64,000 bases of DNA from DATAPD01 sp036265385. Its GTDB lineage: Bacteria > Acidobacteriota > Terriglobia > Terriglobales > Acidobacteriaceae. A program made the translations under genes and the position numbers. Under the pieces are notes generated by a model that was not told the DNA's origin, ran no database searches, and saw only the letters and a list, made by a program, of their open reading frames with translations. Positions 52,026-59,885 of this stretch are shown piece by piece. The stretch spans positions 220,732-284,731 of the forward strand of contig DATAPD010000055.1 in the NCBI GenBank assembly GCA_036265385.1. Reading direction: 5' to 3'. Position 1 is the stretch's first letter. Each line of letters opens with the position of its first letter.

Positions 52026-52529
52026 ATGGGCGGACTCACACCGCAGTCGCCGATTGCGCAAGAAGAACCGTCAACCATGCGCCCCGTTCTTATCGGCGTG
52101 GCGATCGTGGTGGTCGTCGTCGGGCTGATCGCATTTTTCCTGCGCGGCGAACAAAAGACTGCGAGTGAAACGCATCCGTACGCTGCCAACCTGAAAATTT
52201 CCGATCTTAAAATGAGCGCCGCGCAGAATTTCGTGGGCGCCACAGTCAGCTACATCGACGGAAACGTCACCAACAACGGCGACAAAACGGTTATTCACGC
52301 CATGATCCAGGTCACGTTCAAGGACGACATGGACCAGATCGCCCAGCGTGAGACCGTGCCGCTGCATGTGCTACAGACCAGTGGCCCCTACCCCGACGCA
52401 GTAGATTTGAACCTCTCGCCACTTGCGCCCGGACAAACCAAGTCATTCCGGCTCACCTTCGAAAGTCTTTCGGCACAGTGGAACCGGCAGTATCCGGAAA
52501 TTAAAGTGACCGACGTGGTGGTGAAGTAA
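52026..52529 (+). CDS. Membrane-anchored DUF2393-like protein
   Basis: The 167-residue product has one transmembrane helix (about residues 20-40: VLIGVAIVVVVVGLIAFFL) after a short cytoplasmic tail, then a periplasmic beta-sandwich with LKISDLKMSAAQNFVGATVSYIDGNVTNNGDKTV near 58 and LAPGQTKSFRLTFESLSAQWN near 130. This fits the DUF2393/FxLYD-like class. The start has TACAAT at a 6-nt spacing and no ribosome binding site. It precedes selD by about 135 bp, the gap being occupied by a heptamer array and the selD promoter. Confidence 0.7.
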   Translation: MGGLTPQSPIAQEEPSTMRPVLIGVAIVVVVVGLIAFFLRGEQKTASETHPYAANLKISDLKMSAAQNFVGATVSYIDGNVTNNGDKTVIHAMIQVTFKDDMDQIAQRETVPLHVLQTSGPYPDAVDLNLSPLAPGQTKSFRLTFESLSAQWNRQYPEIKVTDVVVK

Positions 52530-52624
52530 GGCGTCCTCCGCTGTCCTTCTCCTGAAGTTCGCAGAAGAAGCATGCCCGCGAATGCAAACACCATTCCTTT
52601 CTGCTTTGCTGAGTCGAGGTTTCG

Positions 52625-52652
52625 CGGACGACCGACGACGGACGACGAACAG
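52625..52652. repeat. Degenerate heptamer array (4 units)
   Basis: CGGACGA, CCGACGA, CGGACGA and CGAACAG follow with a 7-bp period, ending 1 bp before the putative -10 box of selD, so the array covers the -35 region. Confidence 0.6.
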
Positions 52653-52653
52653 C

Positions 52654-52659
52654 TACAAT
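52654..52659 (+). promoter_or_regulatory. Putative -10 box of selD, leaderless type
   Basis: TACAAT is followed by exactly six bases and the GTG start at 52666, with no Shine-Dalgarno sequence. Confidence 0.45.
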
Positions 52660-52665
52660 GTTCCC

Positions 52666-53754
52666 GTGTCTGAAACAAAACCATTTCGTTTGACGGAGTC
52701 GGTGAAAGCTGCGGGTTGAGCGTCCAAACTGAGTCCAGCGGTGCTGGACAAGGTGCTTGGGAAATTAGCCCGGCAACAGGATCCGAACGTGCTAGTCGGC
52801 TTCGATCACGCCGACGACGCCGGCGTGTATCAACTCACGCCCGAGTCGGCGCTCGTGCAGACGGTCGACTTTTTCACGCCGATCGTAGATGACCCATACG
52901 TCTTCGGACAGATTGCCGCCACGAATTCCCTCAGCGATGTCTATGCGATGGGCGGTCGTCCGCTGACTTCGCTTGCATTGGTCTGCTTCCCGGAAAAAGC
53001 GGACATCGAAATCCTCGAACGAATTCTCGCTGGTGGCCTTTCGAAAATGATGGAAGCCGGTTGTACGGTCATTGGCGGCCACAGTATTCGGGACGACGAA
53101 ACAAAGTTTGGATATTCCGTTACGGGGCTCATTCATCCGAAGCGTGTCCTGGCAAACGAAGGTGCAAAGCCGGGCGATCGCCTGCTACTCACGAAAGCCT
53201 TGGGCACAGGAGTGATTTCTACCGCGATTAAAAAAGGTGTTGCCAAACAAGAATGGATCGATGCCGCCGTCGCATCGATGACTACACTGAACAAGAAAGC
53301 CGCCGAAGTCATCAGCGGTGCACTTGTGGAGACGGGCGCCTCGCCCGTCCAGGCCGAGCAGATCCCGGCAGTTCACTCCCTGACTGACATCACCGGCTTC
53401 GGTTTGATCGGGCATGCCCGTGAGATGGCATTGGCTTCGAATGTCGGCTTAAAGATATTTTCCTCGAAAATCCCACTCCTCCCGGGTGCGATTGACTGCG
53501 TTCGCGCCGGACATATACCCGGTGGATTGAAAGCGAACCGCGAATTCGCCGAGTGCGTCGTGAGTTATGAAACGTATATCCCCGACGATGTGCGCACCAT
53601 CCTGTTTGATCCCCAAACCGCTGGCGGTCTTTTCATCTCCGTGGCGCAACAAAGCGCGAATGCGCTGCACCAGTCCTTAATCGACAACGGCGTCCCGGTC
53701 ACCGAGATCGGCGAAGTTACCGAGCCCTCCAAACCATTGATAACAATTTGTTGA
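52666..53754 (+). CDS. selD: Selenophosphate synthetase with in-frame UGA (selenocysteine) at the catalytic position
   Basis: SelD makes selenophosphate from selenide and ATP, the donor for selenoproteins and selenouridine. The gene is read through a UGA at 52717-52719 (codon 18): before it the frame gives SETKPFRLTESVKAAG, after it ASKLSPAVLDKVL, which aligns with the E. coli HGAGCGCKISP segment with the UGA at Cys17 and the catalytic Lys conserved. The rest has TDFFTPIVDDPY, GGHSIRDDETKFG and FDPQTAGGLF. A stable hairpin 14 nt after the UGA is a candidate SECIS. The GTG start follows a TACAAT box. The product is 362 residues, close to the family's usual 345-350. A real nonsense mutation is unlikely because the frame remains intact before and after. 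Confidence 0.9.
52733..52749 (+). promoter_or_regulatory. Candidate bacterial SECIS hairpin
   Basis: GTCCAGC and GCTGGAC form a perfect 7-bp stem with a GGU loop. The loop's first G lies 21 nt after the UGA's last base, in the range of bacterial SECIS elements bound by SelB, whose loops also carry GGU. Confidence 0.7.
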
Positions 53755-53855
53755 GTTAGTCCCGGCGGACATTGTACTTAGGTGTCCACTTAGACACGTG
53801 AATTCCCGCCAGGTGCATGCTATTGTCACGCAGTCTCCCCCAAAGGAGAGTGTGC

Positions 53856-54350
53856 ATGGCAACACCCGGACTTAGTCCTGCTCCCGGTCAAAGCTCCAAT
53901 ACTCAGCAGAAGGCGATGATCGAACACGCGCTTAAAGGCAGTGCGAGCTGGTTCATTGTCGTCGCGGGCTTGTCGATCGTGAACTCCGTGCTTTCGATGA
54001 CGGGGGCCAAAATTCATTTCATCTTCGGCTTGGGCATCACGCAGGTAGTGGACGCGATCTCTCACCAGGCGGGCAGCGCCGGACAGGTGCTGGATCTCGT
54101 GATCAATGGAATGATTGCTGGCGTGTTTGCGCTGTTCTGGCATTTCGCGAAGCAGGGCGCCAAATGGGCGTGGATGACGGGAATGGGACTTTACTTACTC
54201 GACGGACTGATCCTGTTGCCATTCGGCGATTACCTCGGATTGGCGTTCCATGCTTGGGCGCTGTTCCGCATGTACTCGGGTTTCAAACTGCTGGGCGAAT
54301 ATCAGCGCCTCAACCAACCGGCAACTGGCGCGATCTCAACTTCTTTCTAA
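53856..54350 (+). CDS. Predicted membrane protein (164 aa)
   Basis: Three to four hydrophobic segments are visible, at about residues 30-50 (WFIVVAGLSIVNSVLSMTG), 50-65, 82-105 (LVINGMIAGVFALFWHF) and 118-140. The N-terminus is Pro/Gln/Ser-rich. No family is recognised. It lies between selD and the aldo/keto reductase in the same orientation. AAAGGAG lies about 8 nt before the chosen ATG; an earlier in-frame ATG is 13 codons upstream but lacks one. Confidence 0.6.
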   Translation: MATPGLSPAPGQSSNTQQKAMIEHALKGSASWFIVVAGLSIVNSVLSMTGAKIHFIFGLGITQVVDAISHQAGSAGQVLDLVINGMIAGVFALFWHFAKQGAKWAWMTGMGLYLLDGLILLPFGDYLGLAFHAWALFRMYSGFKLLGEYQRLNQPATGAISTSF

Positions 54351-54495
54351 AACCAGCGACTTTCATTGCGAACATCCGGGGCTCACGGGCCCCGGAAACT
54401 TTATTTGCCCGCATGGCATCTATAGTCCTTACGCGACCCTCTGCTCAGCTTTTCATCAGCCGTTAACATCCGCGCTTCGAACTCGGGAGTCATCG

Positions 54496-55485
54496 ATGCA
54501 ATTCCGCGAACTCGGCCGATCCGGCCTGAAAGTGTCTGCCCTCGGTCTTGGCTGCATGGGCATGTCCGACTTTTACAGCGGCCGCGACGACAACGAATCC
54601 ATAGCGACCGTCCACCGCGCCCTTGACCTTGGCATCACCTTCCTTGATACGGCCGACGCCTACGGTCCATACAAGAACGAAGAACTTGTTGGAAAAGCTA
54701 TCAAAGGCCGAAGAAACAATGTTGTCATTGCGACGAAGTTTGGAATTGTCCGGGATCCGAACGATCCGCACGTGCGTGGAATCAACGGTCGCCCGGACTA
54801 CGTGCGCACGTCGGTGGAAGGGAGTTTAAAGCGGCTCGGAATCGAAACGATCGACCTCTACTACCAACACCGCGTTGATCCGAACACGCCCATCGAAGAC
54901 ACGGTTCGCGCCATGGCAGAGCTCGTGAAGGAAGGCAAGGTGCGCTTCATCGGCCTGTCTGAGGCAAGTGCGCAAACCCTGCGCCGGGCCTCCAAGGTGC
55001 ATCCGATTGCCGCAGTGCAAACGGAATATTCGCTCTGGACACGCGACCCCGAGGACGAAATCCTTCCCACGTGCCGCGAGCTTGGCATTGCATTCGTAGC
55101 CTACAGCCCGCTTGGTCGCGGTTTTCTGACCGGACAATTCCGGAAATACGAAGACCTCCCGCAGGACGATTACCGCCGAAATTCGCCACGCTTCCAGGGA
55201 GAGAATTTCCAGAAAAATCTTGACCTCGTGAAGAGAATCGAAGAAATAGCGCGAGAGAAGAAGTGCCAACCGTCACAACTTGCACTTGCGTGGGTGTTGG
55301 CCCAAGGCAAAGACATCGTTCCGATCCCGGGCACCAAGCGTCGGAAGTATCTTGAGGAGAACGTGGGCGCGCTCGAAGTGAAACTCAGCGAAGGCGATCT
55401 GCGGCGCATCGACGAGGTCTTCCCAAAGGATGCCGCCGCAGGTATGCGTTATCCCGAGAACATGATGAAAGTGGTGAACGGGTAA
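54496..55485 (+). CDS. Aldo/keto reductase
   Basis: The 329-residue NADPH-dependent oxidoreductase has the AKR barrel and the catalytic tetrad: Asp and Tyr in LDTADAYGPYKNEE near 50, Lys in VIATKFG near 83, and His in YYQHRVDPNTP near 125. NADPH-binding IPGTKRRKYLEENVGA lies near 275. It belongs to the branch containing YajO- and voltage-gated channel beta-like enzymes. GGGAG lies 6 nt before the ATG. Substrate is unknown. Confidence 0.92.
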   Translation: MQFRELGRSGLKVSALGLGCMGMSDFYSGRDDNESIATVHRALDLGITFLDTADAYGPYKNEELVGKAIKGRRNNVVIATKFGIVRDPNDPHVRGINGRPDYVRTSVEGSLKRLGIETIDLYYQHRVDPNTPIEDTVRAMAELVKEGKVRFIGLSEASAQTLRRASKVHPIAAVQTEYSLWTRDPEDEILPTCRELGIAFVAYSPLGRGFLTGQFRKYEDLPQDDYRRNSPRFQGENFQKNLDLVKRIEEIAREKKCQPSQLALAWVLAQGKDIVPIPGTKRRKYLEENVGALEVKLSEGDLRRIDEVFPKDAAAGMRYPENMMKVVNG

Positions 55486-55509
55486 GTCGCATCGCGGCGG
55501 CTCGGCAAT

Positions 55510-57282
55510 TTACTTCCCGATCGGCAGCTCGAGATAACTTGCTCGCTGCGCATCGTGATAGAGCATCACGTGTGCGGTCTTTCCATCCTTTCCGGACTCT
55601 TCCGCGACAACTCCGCCGCTGTTGTAATTCTTCTCCAGCATCCGGCTATTCGGGGACGCAATCAGAAGGCGTAACCGGCTTCCTTTCGCCAGCTGACGCG
55701 AGAAGAACGTGAACCCCGAAAATTCATACTTCTCGACGACGCCCGGCTTGACCAGCTTCGCCTCACTCATGGATTCGCGATACCGCGCCCTCATCAGGTC
55801 GGTCGTCAACTGAATGCTGCTTCCGTCCTGGCGGATCTCATACAGCGTGACGCCGAGATCGGTATCGGGCACATCCATCGAAAGCCATAGCACCAGTTTC
55901 GCGAAGCCGCTCAGCTCGGTCGGTTCATTCATCGGTTCGCTTTGATAAATTAATCCGCCGCCGAAGAGATTCAGCGGCGCAGTCTGGTCGGTTAAATACG
56001 CTTTTACATCCTCGGCTTCCAACTCTCCCGCACGCGTGTCCATCGGATCGTAAACGTACTGATCGCTGGCCGCTCCTGCCGGTTTCGACGCACCCAATTG
56101 TCCGGAATGAAACACGTCATTCGCTTTGCCGTTCGAATCGAGATAGAGCGTCCGGCGCTCGCGCGTGACTTGCTCGAGCGTGTCGGCATACTTCCACTCG
56201 TCCGCGCCCATCACGTAATAGGAAACGCGTTTCTTCAGGAAATCCGGCCTCGCACCGGACTTCATCGTCCAGTCATACCACTCGGTGTGCAGCTTGGGCA
56301 GGTCAACGAGCGCCGCATCGCTGAAAGTGACGCCGCCGACTTCTTTCGTGGGAGTTCGGGTTCCGGCATGGTCCCACGGCCCGATGATCAGGTAGTGTTT
56401 TGCCTTCGCGTCTTCATTTCCGTACTGCATGTGATTACGGTAATAGGTCATCGCGCCTGGCTGATCATCGTCGTAACTTGCCGTGATGGTGAGAATCGGC
56501 ATCTTGATCGCGCGATATTGATCGGGAGTCAACGCCAACTGCTTGAGGTGATCATCAACCTGAGGATGCTTGAGCCAGTCCTGAAACACCGTCGAGCTGT
56601 TCCCCACGATGGTGTCGAGCTCTTTAAATGGACGGTGCTGAAAATACATCTCGCCAAACTTTTCACGCCAGAATGCGGAATCGCCAAACAAGTTTCCATT
56701 GCCTGTTGCGCCGCTCGTGAAACTAAGCCACTGGATGATGTAGGAGCTGAACACATTCTTGTACATGGGGAAATCGACGCCCACGTGGGCGGCAGCGGCA
56801 GGGACAATTGTCGCCAGGTGGGGCGGAGCTTCTTTCAAGGTCATCCACTGATCGAAGCCGGCGTACGAGCCGCCCCACATGGTGATTTTCCCGTTGGACC
56901 ACGGCTGCGTGGCCAGCCATTCGACAACATCGTGGCCATCCTGCGGCTCCTGGTAGAACGGATTGAATTTTCCTTCCGAGTTGCCGCGACCACGCACATC
57001 CACGATGGCGAATACGTAGCCATGCTGGGCGAAGTACGTCCCGCGCTCGTGATAGCTGTCGCTGATGTACGGAGTCAGCTCGAAGATGACTGGCAGCGGA
57101 TCCTTCTGTTCATGCGGACGGTACACCGTCGCGTTCAGCTTGACTCCATCGCGCATGGGGATCTTCACACCCCACATCAAGTCCCACGCTTGAGAAGCAG
57201 GCTTGTCGGCAGCGAAGGCTGTTGCGAGAAATGCGCAGAGGAGAACAAGAGCAACGATGACGCGAGCGCGTGTGTTTTTCAT
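55510..57282 (-). CDS. CocE/NonD-family (S15-like) hydrolase
   Basis: The 590-residue exported protein has a signal peptide (residues 8-24, ending AFAAD) and an alpha/beta-hydrolase domain with the nucleophile in GGSYAG near 142, VDVRGRGNSEG near 105, the catalytic Asp region in ASYDDDQPG near 300 and His in GPWDHAGT near 330. A C-terminal jelly-roll domain (about 410-585) completes the X-Pro dipeptidyl-peptidase/CocE layout. The start at 57282 follows AAAGG and gives a proper signal peptide; a longer frame 56 codons upstream lacks one. It cleaves acyl or prolyl substrates outside the cytoplasm. Confidence 0.88.
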   Translation of the reverse strand: MKNTRARVIVALVLLCAFLATAFAADKPASQAWDLMWGVKIPMRDGVKLNATVYRPHEQKDPLPVIFELTPYISDSYHERGTYFAQHGYVFAIVDVRGRGNSEGKFNPFYQEPQDGHDVVEWLATQPWSNGKITMWGGSYAGFDQWMTLKEAPPHLATIVPAAAAHVGVDFPMYKNVFSSYIIQWLSFTSGATGNGNLFGDSAFWREKFGEMYFQHRPFKELDTIVGNSSTVFQDWLKHPQVDDHLKQLALTPDQYRAIKMPILTITASYDDDQPGAMTYYRNHMQYGNEDAKAKHYLIIGPWDHAGTRTPTKEVGGVTFSDAALVDLPKLHTEWYDWTMKSGARPDFLKKRVSYYVMGADEWKYADTLEQVTRERRTLYLDSNGKANDVFHSGQLGASKPAGAASDQYVYDPMDTRAGELEAEDVKAYLTDQTAPLNLFGGGLIYQSEPMNEPTELSGFAKLVLWLSMDVPDTDLGVTLYEIRQDGSSIQLTTDLMRARYRESMSEAKLVKPGVVEKYEFSGFTFFSRQLAKGSRLRLLIASPNSRMLEKNYNSGGVVAEESGKDGKTAHVMLYHDAQRASYLELPIGK

Positions 57283-57370
57283 GAAGGGCCTTTCAATGGG
57301 CAGAGTAGTGTACTGGGTAGGAAGGGGATGGCAAAGGGTGGCATTTAGCCTCTGGTCTGTTGAATGGAGG

Positions 57371-58408
57371 CTACGTAGTGGTGTCAGCCACCTCAGCAGC
57401 TTTCTCGGAGTCTTGCGTCTTGAGGTGCCGCTCCAGAAGCTGATGTACACGTAATTTGTGCTCGGCGGGAATATGGTGCTTCGGCCAAGGATAATACTGG
57501 GAGGAGTTTATGTACAAAAGATAGCACCGCATCCTTTCTTGGTATTTTTTGAAGTAATCCCAAGATACGAATGACTCAGTCTTAGATGTTTTCATATAAA
57601 CTCCCGCGTCCGAGACGCCGAGCATCCATGGTTGGCGCAAAATGCTGATTGATCCGATATAGACCGCCAGGAGATGCCAGATTTCGGCAGTCAATCCGAC
57701 TAGCACAAACATTCCCGCTACCCACCATTCTCCAGATCGAACCGTTCTAGTGGAATTATCGAAATCTTTCAGTATCACTGCGAAACTAAAAAGCGCCGCT
57801 AGATGCGCGCCGCTAGCGGTGTACGGATGTGATCGCCAGCGCGTGGAGGCCTCAGTGACGATGAAGTCCAAAGGATTGAGGTATGAGCGCCAAGCCAGTT
57901 CAGGCCTATATGCAATGTTCCGCAAACGATCACGTTCTTCAGGCGTGAACACACGCTTGGGGATTATTACCAGCGGCTGACCTTTCGCAAGTAGTGTTAT
58001 AACGTCCGGCCATTCTGTAACATATCTTAGGTTTCGCCACAGGTGCTCTGCCCGACTCGATTGGGTCCGTATCACCGCCTTCTCTTCGTCGAATTCGAAT
58101 ATGCGCTCGCCTGACTGATACTGCTCATACTCATCTCGTAGACCCTCGACAGTTCTATGTCTCCAACGCCGCCCAGAAACAGAGAAATCGGTAAAAGCCG
58201 CGATGAATAAGAAAATTGATAATAGCCAAAGGGCGCTCGTGGGTAGGAAGTTTTCTTCGCTCAGGATCGATTCCAACAAATGTAGGAACACGAGTGCCGC
58301 GATAAGTGGTGGAATTACAACAGCCACAATGGAAGAATAGGTTGCGCTTGGCCGCGATTCTTGTTGGAAGGCCAAGAACTCTTCCCAAGAAAGAGTGTAA
58401 GTTACCAC
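57371..58408 (-). CDS. YcxB-like membrane protein with two repeat domains
   Basis: The 345-residue product has two hydrophobic pairs, at about 25-45/58-75 and 200-220/228-250. After each pair a soluble domain of about 75 residues follows (near 80-155: IFEFDEEKAVIRTQSSRAEHLWRNLRYVTEWPDVITL; near 265-330: LGVSDAGVYMKTSKTESFVSWDYFKKYQ). These domains share the pattern of the YcxB C-terminal region, so the protein looks like an internal duplication. A GTG start at 58408 follows AAGGAG. Function is unknown. Confidence 0.6.
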   Translation of the reverse strand: MVTYTLSWEEFLAFQQESRPSATYSSIVAVVIPPLIAALVFLHLLESILSEENFLPTSALWLLSIFLFIAAFTDFSVSGRRWRHRTVEGLRDEYEQYQSGERIFEFDEEKAVIRTQSSRAEHLWRNLRYVTEWPDVITLLAKGQPLVIIPKRVFTPEERDRLRNIAYRPELAWRSYLNPLDFIVTEASTRWRSHPYTASGAHLAALFSFAVILKDFDNSTRTVRSGEWWVAGMFVLVGLTAEIWHLLAVYIGSISILRQPWMLGVSDAGVYMKTSKTESFVSWDYFKKYQERMRCYLLYINSSQYYPWPKHHIPAEHKLRVHQLLERHLKTQDSEKAAEVADTTT

Positions 58409-58711
58409 AAGCAGGGCATCTCCTTTGTTGAAGCAGTAGATAGTACTGTAAATATCACGAACGTGAAACTTCCCGGTCGGAGAGGGAGAACCTAGGATTG
58501 GACCTGCAAGGTTGAGTAATTACAAATCGAATCACGAAAGTCAAAGCCGCCCTGCTGGTGCTGACGACTGGTTTCTGACTTCCTATCATCGCCTTTTGAT
58601 CTACATCGCGATGGGTGTGTGATCAATTTGTGAATCGGACTGGCGCGTGGAACTCCGCCTTACGAAGCTGTAGGACTGGGCGCGTGCGAAAGCCGCATCC
58701 TTATCTCGCCG
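58409..58711. other. Intergenic stretch without a gene
   Basis: Just over 300 bp between the YcxB-like gene's start and the end of the PhzF gene. No ORF with a plausible start, RNA or repeat is seen, apart from a weak CTG-rich run near 58550. Confidence 0.5.
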
Positions 58712-59704
58712 CTACAGAATCAGCTCGCCCTCCATCACCTTCACTGCGTACCCGCCCACGCGGACATTGTTCAGTCGGTCTCCGTCCCTGCTCGCTCGGA
58801 CGAATATTTCGCTTGGCCGGTTGGCTTCAATGCCCTGTCGGATCAGTACCTGCTCATCCGGTTTGGTGACGCCATACTTCACCATCCACGCGGCGGTGCA
58901 GCCGGAAGCTGAACCGGTGGCCGGGTCTTCCCCGACGCGGTCAATGTTCCGCGCGCGCAGGCGCACGTTCGGGTCGCCGGTGTCGCGCGTGACGTAATGA
59001 AAATCGAGGGCGTTCTCTCCCGCGGCGTGCAGGAATGCTTCATTTTTATCGAAGTCCAGGCGCAAACTTTGCAGCGCCTTTAGCGTGCGGATGGGCACAA
59101 TCACAAACCCCAACCCTGTTGACACAGTCTGGATGGGCAACTCCTGATCCGAATCATCCGGACGGAGTCCGATGACCTGAGCCACCATATTTCGATCATG
59201 TGTCTTGCCGAAAACGGGGTCCAACTGCGTCATCTCGCCGAAGGCACCGCATGCGTCATTGCGAAAAACGACTGGAATTTTGCCGGCCTTCAAATCCAGA
59301 AAAACCGTAGACGGATGGCTGGGGTCCTGCATGCGCAAGATATTCGCGGTGCCCAGGGTCGGATGACCAGCGAACGGCATTTCGCCGCCGGGACTGAAAA
59401 TGCGCACGCTGAAACCCTCCAGGTGCGTGGTCGCGGCATCTCGCGGGAATACAAAAGTGGTCTCTTGCAGAGTGGTTTCACGCGCCAAGGCCAGCATCTC
59501 CGCATCGGTAAGGCCACGCGCGTCCGTGAATACGACCAATTGGTTCCCCTCCAGCGGCTTGGAGGTAAACACATCAATCTGCGCAAAAGAGAAGCGGCGG
59601 TTAGCGGCGGCAGGAGGACCGGCGGCTTCGGCGTACTTGACCAGAGCTCCGCCCGCTGCCGACGCAGCTACACCGTGAATAAGTGCGCGTCGAGAGAATT
59701 TCAT
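58712..59704 (-). CDS. PhzF-family isomerase with Tat-like signal
   Basis: The product has the PhzF fold: FAQIDVFTSKPLEGNQLVVF near 42, LQETTFVF with the catalytic Glu near 80, GGEMPFAGHPTLGTANIL near 110, and DPATGSASGCTAAWM near 260. PhzF family members isomerise trans-2,3-dihydro-3-hydroxyanthranilate in phenazine synthesis, or have unrelated roles. Unusually, the N-terminus is KFSRRALIHGVAASAAGGAL, a twin-arginine motif followed by an alanine-rich hydrophobic region, so the protein may be exported by Tat. No phenazine genes are adjacent. The ATG at 59704 is chosen as the start of this signal. Confidence 0.85.
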   Translation of the reverse strand: MKFSRRALIHGVAASAAGGALVKYAEAAGPPAAANRRFSFAQIDVFTSKPLEGNQLVVFTDARGLTDAEMLALARETTLQETTFVFPRDAATTHLEGFSVRIFSPGGEMPFAGHPTLGTANILRMQDPSHPSTVFLDLKAGKIPVVFRNDACGAFGEMTQLDPVFGKTHDRNMVAQVIGLRPDDSDQELPIQTVSTGLGFVIVPIRTLKALQSLRLDFDKNEAFLHAAGENALDFHYVTRDTGDPNVRLRARNIDRVGEDPATGSASGCTAAWMVKYGVTKPDEQVLIRQGIEANRPSEIFVRASRDGDRLNNVRVGGYAVKVMEGELIL

Positions 59705-59780
59705 GGGAGGCCAAGATTGTATCAACCAGAGCCAATGCCGGTGCGACCGAAGAAGCTGCGATTACACACAGACCCTTCCA

Positions 59781-59811
59781 AAAAAGAAGGGGCGGCGATT
59801 GCCGCCCTTCT
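59781..59811 (-). terminator. Orphan intrinsic terminator upstream of the PhzF gene
   Basis: Read on the minus strand, GAAGGGCGGC and GCCGCCCCTTC pair (one bulge) around AATC and are followed by TTTTTT. It lies in the divergent region, about 77 nt before the PhzF start, with no minus-strand gene upstream, so it could end a small RNA or act as an attenuator. Confidence 0.55.
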
Positions 59812-59885
59812 GAGTCAGGTCATCGGGGCGTGAGCGCCTTTTAACAATTATCATGTTTCCAAAATCGTAACGGATCGGCCGCAGC

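Noticed and set aside
52717..52719. UGA in selD as a nonsense mutation or sequencing error.
   Set aside because: It is at the one position where Sec or Cys is required, the frame is intact on both sides, and a SECIS-like hairpin follows at the right distance.
56098..57348. A 416-codon plus-strand frame opposite the CocE-type hydrolase gene.
   Set aside because: It mirrors the codon phase of the real gene on the minus strand, has no ribosome binding site and no recognisable domain.
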